Below, piece after piece: positions 6,682 to 10,215 of a stretch of DNA of 10,215 nucleotides. Source of the stretch: Prevotella sp. (GTDB lineage: Bacteria; Bacteroidota; Bacteroidia; Bacteroidales; Bacteroidaceae). Numbering within the stretch: the first letter of the stretch is position 1; each line of letters starts with the position of its first letter. The position numbers were made by a program, and so were the translations under genes. The DNA is taken from NCBI GenBank assembly GCA_020026195.1, contig JAHHQW010000068.1, positions 1 through 10,215 of the forward strand. Reading direction: 5' to 3'. A model generated the notes under the pieces. It saw nothing but the letters and a program-made list of their open reading frames with translations, had not been told where the DNA came from and searched no databases.

Positions 6682-6720
6682 AAGATAGGTATGATTATTT
6701 TGAGAAAATACCTATATTTG
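6679..6720. repeat. Inverted repeat overlapping the pepD -33 box, possible operator
   Basis: ATAGGTAT (6685-6692) is perfectly inverted as ATACCTAT (6708-6715) across 15 bases, a centre spacing of about two helical turns. The similarity continues outward with one gap: CAAAAG on the left (6679-6684) and ATTTG on the right (6716-6720). The left arm covers the -33 TTG of the pepD promoter, a natural place for a regulator to act. Confidence 0.4.
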
Positions 6721-6781
6721 ATGGCGCACCTTGACATCTGTAATAAAATGCGGCATGCTATTTAATGAAAATTCATCACAT

Positions 6782-7801
6782 TTAGTTAGTCTGCTGTTCT
6801 TCCGGTTCTTCTACATCCTTCTTTTTAGTAAACGACAGCCATATTGCAGCCATTATTCCCAGCACAGCCACGAGCATGGTCTGCACGGTGTGAACTATAA
6901 GGACAAAAAAGAGTGCGAGATTACTTGTCACGCCATAGAGAATGAGCATTGTCTTTACCGCGAAGTGCCACGGTCCGGCTCCGTTCGGCGTAGGAACAAG
7001 TACGGCTATGCTGCCCACCACGAATGTAACCATGGCGCAGGCGAGGCCTAAATGTGAAGTTTCTTCAAAACAGAAGAATGTAAGATAATAATGTAGAAAA
7101 TAGCTTGCCCATATAGCGATGGTAAAGAAAGCGAAGAGCCATTTTCTGCGAACTTTCTTTAAAGAAGTGATGCCTTCCCATATTCCGTGCAGCGTAGTCT
7201 TTACCTTATTATATACGGACAGCTTGCGCACCAGAACGCAGGCAAGTATTAATACTGCAATGGCGCATATCGCCGTAACGATGTAACCCGTAGTGGTGAA
7301 TCCTCTGAGAATACCCTCTATGCTTGTGCCCGTCTGTGAGAAGAACACGGCAAATATACCTATCTGCAACAGCAGGGTGGTACCGGCAATTACAGCCACC
7401 AGCAGAGAGTCTATGGCACGTTCGGTTACTACTGTGCCCAGTGATTTGGAGAAAGACACACCATCGTATTTCTTCAGTATTCCGCAGCGTGCAAACTCGC
7501 CTATGCGCGGAATTACAAGGCTTGAGGCATAAGAGATGAAAATAGAATTTACTAACACACTGGTGCGTGGTTTTTCGCCGATGGGTTCGAGAGTCTGTTT
7601 CCATCTCCATCCGCGAAACACCTGAGCCATAATGCCGAAAGGAAACGACAGAATCATCCATGTCCAGTCCATCTCGTTCATCAGCACATCCTTGATGTGG
7701 GCAAAGTCGAAGTCTCTGTACATCCAGTAGAGTATTGCTCCTCCTAATATTATGGGGAGTAACACTTTAAGAGAACTGTTGATAGTCTTTTTGTATTCCA
7801 A
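6782..7801 (-). CDS. LPG_synthase_TM / YbhN-family flippase-like membrane protein
   Basis: A 339-residue multi-pass inner-membrane protein of the family that includes YbhN and the flippase half of MprF. Hydrophobic segments appear near 12-28, 48-60, 82-97, 130-155, 170-192, 220-245, 252-270 and 283-325. Family motifs are RGWRW at 63-67, PRIGEFARC at 98-106, VVTERAIDS at 124-132 and VPTPNGAGPWH at 269-279. The soluble lysyl-transferase domain of MprF is absent, so it should not be called a lysylphosphatidylglycerol synthase. A role in moving lipids or lipid-linked intermediates across the membrane is inferred from the family; the substrate is unknown. The C-terminal tail is charged and cytoplasmic-looking (KKKDVEEPEEQQ). 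It has its own promoter just upstream and probably a separate transcript from pepD. Confidence 0.88.
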   Translation of the reverse strand: MEYKKTINSSLKVLLPIILGGAILYWMYRDFDFAHIKDVLMNEMDWTWMILSFPFGIMAQVFRGWRWKQTLEPIGEKPRTSVLVNSIFISYASSLVIPRIGEFARCGILKKYDGVSFSKSLGTVVTERAIDSLLVAVIAGTTLLLQIGIFAVFFSQTGTSIEGILRGFTTTGYIVTAICAIAVLILACVLVRKLSVYNKVKTTLHGIWEGITSLKKVRRKWLFAFFTIAIWASYFLHYYLTFFCFEETSHLGLACAMVTFVVGSIAVLVPTPNGAGPWHFAVKTMLILYGVTSNLALFFVLIVHTVQTMLVAVLGIMAAIWLSFTKKKDVEEPEEQQTN

Positions 7802-7820
7802 TTTCAGTTATTGTGTTCTG

Positions 7821-7850
7821 CAAAGATACATAATAATTATGCAATGCAAA
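7821..7850 (-). promoter_or_regulatory. Promoter of the flippase-like gene
   Basis: On the minus strand TATCTTTG (7828 to 7821) is an exact -7 box, and TTTG at 7850-7847 can serve as the -33 box with an 18-base spacer, one base shorter than usual. The ATG (7801-7799) is about 12 bases beyond the predicted start site, so the leader is short. Confidence 0.6.
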
Positions 7851-8018
7851 AGAAATACAAATTATTTTCTTATAGTTTGTTCAATATGTTATGTAAAATC
7901 TTACACATTTTTTCTTTACTGGTACTTATGGGGATGTCAGACACATAATAAGCAATGTTCAAAATATTTACTAATACCGAGATGTGGGTATTTTTATGAA
8001 AATGTCGCATTATTCTTA

Positions 8019-8047
8019 TTGCATTTCAGCATCACTTATTACTTTTG
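8019..8047 (+). promoter_or_regulatory. Promoter of the small-protein/lipoprotein unit
   Basis: TACTTTTG (8040-8047) matches TAnnTTTG exactly. A TTG at 8019-8021 lies 18 bases upstream, slightly closer than the usual 19-21. The predicted start near 8054 gives a leader of about 40 very AT-rich bases before the ATG at 8095. It is the only consensus box I see ahead of either plus-strand gene. Confidence 0.6.
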
Positions 8048-8094
8048 TGAAGTCTTTTAAATAAAAATTAAATCTAAAATTAATATTATTGATT

Positions 8095-8235
8095 ATGAAA
8101 AAAATGTATGTTTCTCCATCAGTAGAGGTGGTAAAAGTAAAAATTGAAAAGGGTTTTGCAGGATCTTTTGTTAATGACTATGCTCCGGAAGGCGAGGCTG
8201 GTACGTTTGATGAAGGTAATTCTTATGAATGGTAA
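8095..8235 (+). CDS. 46-residue acidic small protein upstream of lipoprotein
   Basis: ATG at 8095 to TAA at 8233-8235 encodes 46 residues. It opens with MKKMYVSPSVEVVKVKIEKG, followed by FAGSFVNDYAPEGEAGTF and a tail ending in NSYEW. The N-terminal half is basic and beta-prone, while the C-terminal half is strongly acidic with no Lys or Arg after residue 19. It has no lipobox, no membrane segment and no cysteine. Support for a real gene: it sits behind a consensus promoter, fills the space up to the lipoprotein with a 22-base gap, and has ordinary codon use for the region. Short proteins opening MKK-x-Y-x-x-P-x-x-EV are, in my recollection, recurrent in Bacteroidales beside surface-protein genes, but the family has no function I know. 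Peptide signal, precursor peptide and small accessory protein are all open. Confidence 0.65.
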   Translation: MKKMYVSPSVEVVKVKIEKGFAGSFVNDYAPEGEAGTFDEGNSYEW

Positions 8236-8257
8236 ATAGAAATAAGATTAAGAAGAT

Positions 8258-9949
8258 ATGAAAAAGACAATATTTTCAATGTTGACACTGGCATTAACTG
8301 CCATGACAATGGTGTCTTGCTCAAGTGATATAGATGATTTTGAAGCAAAAAAAGAGAATAAAGGCGGAATAGTCCTTATTGCAAGCAATCCTGAAATAGA
8401 AGCTGATACTCGTACATTACTTGGTTCTGATGGTTTAAATACCATGTGGAAACCATATGATGAAATCCTTGCTGTAACAGATCAAGATTATTATTATGAT
8501 CCTGATCCTGCTAATGGTTCTTCTACTGTAAGCAGATTTAAATTCTATGGAACAAATACTGTTCCTTCATCTACAGCTAATTTTACAATTAATAATGCAC
8601 AGACTAACGATATTAAAGACTTTACATCTGCATCATCTTTTTGTGCTGTTCACGGTGATGGATTTTTGGGAACAGATGATATTTTTACAACATTCAATAT
8701 GAACCTGAATTCAAAACAAACGCCGACAAGAGGACAGTTTGACTCATCAAAAGACATACTTATTTCAAAAGTTGTAAAAATTGAAAATAGCATAGATTAT
8801 TATCAGAAAAACCCTATAACTATGCAGTTTAAGAGACTTACCGGTCTTCTTAAAATCAACATTAAAGCTGCGGCTTCACCAGAACAGCAGAAAGCTTTGA
8901 ATGGTCTGAATATTTCTGGTTTTACAATGACAACTAATGATTCTAATGACGATTTCGCTGGAGAATATACGGTAAGTCTTGAAAATGGTGACATCACTAA
9001 AGGTAAAGGTAAAGGAATAGAAGGATTTCAACTCAGAGGTTTCGAAATAGGTGATGGTAATAGTATCTATATGTCGGTTCTGCCTACAACTATAAAGGCT
9101 GGAAAGACTATGGATATAGTATTGAAAGCAGGTACCAAGACTATCAAAAAGAAAGTTAAGCTTACATCAGATGTAGTTATTCCTGCACGTACAGTTACAA
9201 CACTTAATCTTACATTCTCTGATCCTGCTTTGGAAGGAGATCCAGTGCCAGGAGCAGACAATAAGGTTAAGGTAACAGGCAATACAATAGATATGTCAAC
9301 AGGTACAGGTACACTTTTTAAGTGGCATGTAAAGAAAGCTCTTGAAGCTAATCCTGGACAGGTCGTTATAAAAGGTGGCATGAATGCTCTTGACTTTAAT
9401 AATCTTCTTGCTGTATTGAGAGAAATTAAGACTCCTGTTGACCTTGATATAACAGGTGTTACTGTTATAGGTGACAAAAATCTCAAATATACAGAATATG
9501 ATAATACAGAACAATATCTTATAAATAATGAATTAAGAGATAATTTCTTCAGAGGTTGCAAACTCTCATCTGTAGAGTTACCTAATAATCTTAAAGAATT
9601 AGGTGGTTCTGCATTCCGAGATGTTACAACTTTAAAGAGTGTCAGAATAGGTGCATCAACAGTTATAATTGGACCTGAAGTATTTACTGGATGCTCTGGT
9701 ATGGAAAAACTAATAGTACTGATAGATCCTAATATAGATGCTTCTTCTTTAAATGGAAATTTCTATTCATATTCTACTTCTGATACAGAGAAAGTGGATC
9801 TTTACATATATAGTGATTGGGATGCTGGCTATTTGGAGGCTAATTGGGGTGATGGTACAAATGGTGCTTATCCAGATCAATATTTATGGTATGGTTTTAC
9901 ATGGAAGACTTTAACTTATGTGAATGCAGATGGAACTCCTATCCAGTAA
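8258..9949 (+). CDS. Fimbrillin-like surface lipoprotein with BspA-type LRR tail
   Basis: A 563-residue predicted lipoprotein. Residues 1-20 are a signal peptide II, with lipidated Cys21 in MVSC. SSDIDD directly after the Cys resembles the Bacteroidota surface-export signal (Ser and acidic residues). Residues ~35-320 fit a fimbrillin-family (Mfa-like) fold: EADTRT at 48-53, then MWKPYDEILAV at 63-73, QFKRLTGLLKINI at 190-202, and the ILPT-like YMSVLPTTIKAGK at 271-283. A linker at 321-335 leads to a second region. There FFRGCKLSSVELPNNLKELG, AFRDVTTLKSVRIG and VFTGCSGMEKLIVL (430-488) are BspA-type leucine-rich repeats. The last ~70 residues are rich in Trp, Tyr, Asp and Gly. Inferred role: cell-surface adhesin, perhaps a type V pilus tip or accessory subunit. 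No other pilus genes are visible here. It follows the small protein by 22 bases and ends before a strong terminator. Composition is AT-rich. Confidence 0.85.
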   Translation: MKKTIFSMLTLALTAMTMVSCSSDIDDFEAKKENKGGIVLIASNPEIEADTRTLLGSDGLNTMWKPYDEILAVTDQDYYYDPDPANGSSTVSRFKFYGTNTVPSSTANFTINNAQTNDIKDFTSASSFCAVHGDGFLGTDDIFTTFNMNLNSKQTPTRGQFDSSKDILISKVVKIENSIDYYQKNPITMQFKRLTGLLKINIKAAASPEQQKALNGLNISGFTMTTNDSNDDFAGEYTVSLENGDITKGKGKGIEGFQLRGFEIGDGNSIYMSVLPTTIKAGKTMDIVLKAGTKTIKKKVKLTSDVVIPARTVTTLNLTFSDPALEGDPVPGADNKVKVTGNTIDMSTGTGTLFKWHVKKALEANPGQVVIKGGMNALDFNNLLAVLREIKTPVDLDITGVTVIGDKNLKYTEYDNTEQYLINNELRDNFFRGCKLSSVELPNNLKELGGSAFRDVTTLKSVRIGASTVIIGPEVFTGCSGMEKLIVLIDPNIDASSLNGNFYSYSTSDTEKVDLYIYSDWDAGYLEANWGDGTNGAYPDQYLWYGFTWKTLTYVNADGTPIQ

Positions 9950-9987
9950 CTATTTGATATAATAACAAAAAAATTAATACAGATTAT

Positions 9988-10025
9988 CAGCCATCTATGC
10001 CAGCATAGATGGCTGTTTTAATTTA
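9988..10025 (+). terminator. Terminator after the lipoprotein gene
   Basis: CAGCCATCTATG (9988-9999) pairs perfectly with CATAGATGGCTG (10004-10015) around a 4-base loop, followed by TTTTAATTT. This is a strong intrinsic terminator 38 bases beyond the lipoprotein stop codon. Confidence 0.92.
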
Positions 10026-10159
10026 AATAAAAAGTGCTTTATAATAATTTGTTTTTTAGCAAAATAAATGTAGTATTTTAGGAATATAGAAACATTCTGT
10101 TGTGTATAATACGTATAAGAAAAATACGAGATATAACCAGTCTGTTTAGTAAACAACAT

Positions 10160-10191
10160 TACAAAAGAGGGTGTGTCGAATCACCCTCTTT
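10160..10191 (-). terminator. Hairpin at the right edge, probably ending a minus-strand gene outside the window
   Basis: AAAGAGGGTG (10164-10173) pairs perfectly with CACCCTCTTT (10182-10191) across an 8-base loop. On the minus strand the stem runs on into TTTTGT, whereas the plus-strand side continues in A residues. It therefore suits a minus-strand transcript entering from the right. The 24 bases to its right are too few to identify the gene. Confidence 0.6.
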
Positions 10192-10215
10192 AAAATAAAG
10201 ATCACTATATAGTCT

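Noticed and set aside
6713..6720. Plus-strand TATATTTG that matches the -7 consensus
   Set aside because: No TTG at suitable spacing upstream and no credible plus-strand gene downstream; better explained as the right arm of the inverted repeat near the pepD promoter.
7209..7661. 150-codon minus-strand frame within the flippase-like gene
   Set aside because: Same-strand alternate frame of a gene with clear membrane segments and family motifs; its product is rich in His, Arg and Cys with no domain.
6782..7801. Naming this gene as lysylphosphatidylglycerol synthase (mprF)
   Set aside because: Only the membrane flippase-like domain is present; the C-terminal soluble synthase domain is missing at 339 residues.
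7973..7995. AATACC/GGTATT hairpin followed by a short T run, terminator-like
   Set aside because: Only 6 AT-rich base pairs, and no plus-strand gene or promoter lies upstream of it for it to terminate. A small RNA ending here cannot be supported from sequence alone.
9067..9561. 164-codon minus-strand open frame inside the lipoprotein gene
   Set aside because: It lies within a coherent fimbrillin/LRR reading frame, has no promoter box or motif, and its low-complexity composition is typical of a shadow frame.

Overview
The window reads as chromosomal DNA of a member of the Bacteroidota, most likely Bacteroidales and close to Prevotella. The reasons are the TAnnTTTG -7 / TTG -33 boxes ahead of several genes, start codons without clear Shine-Dalgarno sequences, a fimbrillin/BspA-type surface lipoprotein whose lipid-modified Cys is followed by Ser and acidic residues, and the low-GC intergenic DNA. 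The taxonomic call is inference, because no rRNA or tRNA gene is present.

Layout. Positions 1-224: AT-rich DNA with one GC-rich stem-loop. Positions 225-2826: a probable defence or accessory segment. A plus-strand GIY-YIG-like nuclease gene converges on a minus-strand rloA-rloB pair (AAA-family ATPase plus RloB/Toprim-like protein), and they share a perfect 15-bp terminator stem. Positions 2827-3131: a 305-base intergenic stretch with the rloA promoter and a cluster of inverted and direct repeats. Positions 3132-4865: the housekeeping pair trmD-aroB on the minus strand. Positions 5046-6497: pepD (aminoacyl-histidine dipeptidase, M20 family), with its own terminator and a promoter about 150 bases upstream of the start codon. 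Positions 6782-7801: a multi-pass membrane protein of the LPG_synthase_TM/YbhN flippase-like family. Positions 8095-9949: a plus-strand two-gene unit, a 46-residue acidic small protein followed by a 563-residue lipoprotein that joins a fimbrillin-like region to a BspA-type leucine-rich-repeat tail. It ends in a strong terminator, and a second hairpin near the right edge probably belongs to a minus-strand gene outside the window.

How the genes work together. trmD and aroB are separated by 3 bases and are probably one transcript, though their functions (tRNA m1G37 methylation and the shikimate pathway) are unrelated. pepD and the membrane protein each have their own promoter. RloA and RloB almost certainly act together as an ATPase/nuclease-type pair; a link to the GIY-YIG protein rests only on position. 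The small protein and the lipoprotein share a promoter and may be one surface-adhesion module.

The least described elements are the 46-aa peptide upstream of the lipoprotein, the fimbrillin-LRR fusion, the GIY-YIG/RloAB arrangement, and the inverted repeats ahead of rloA and pepD. No IS element, CRISPR array, tRNA or rRNA was found.
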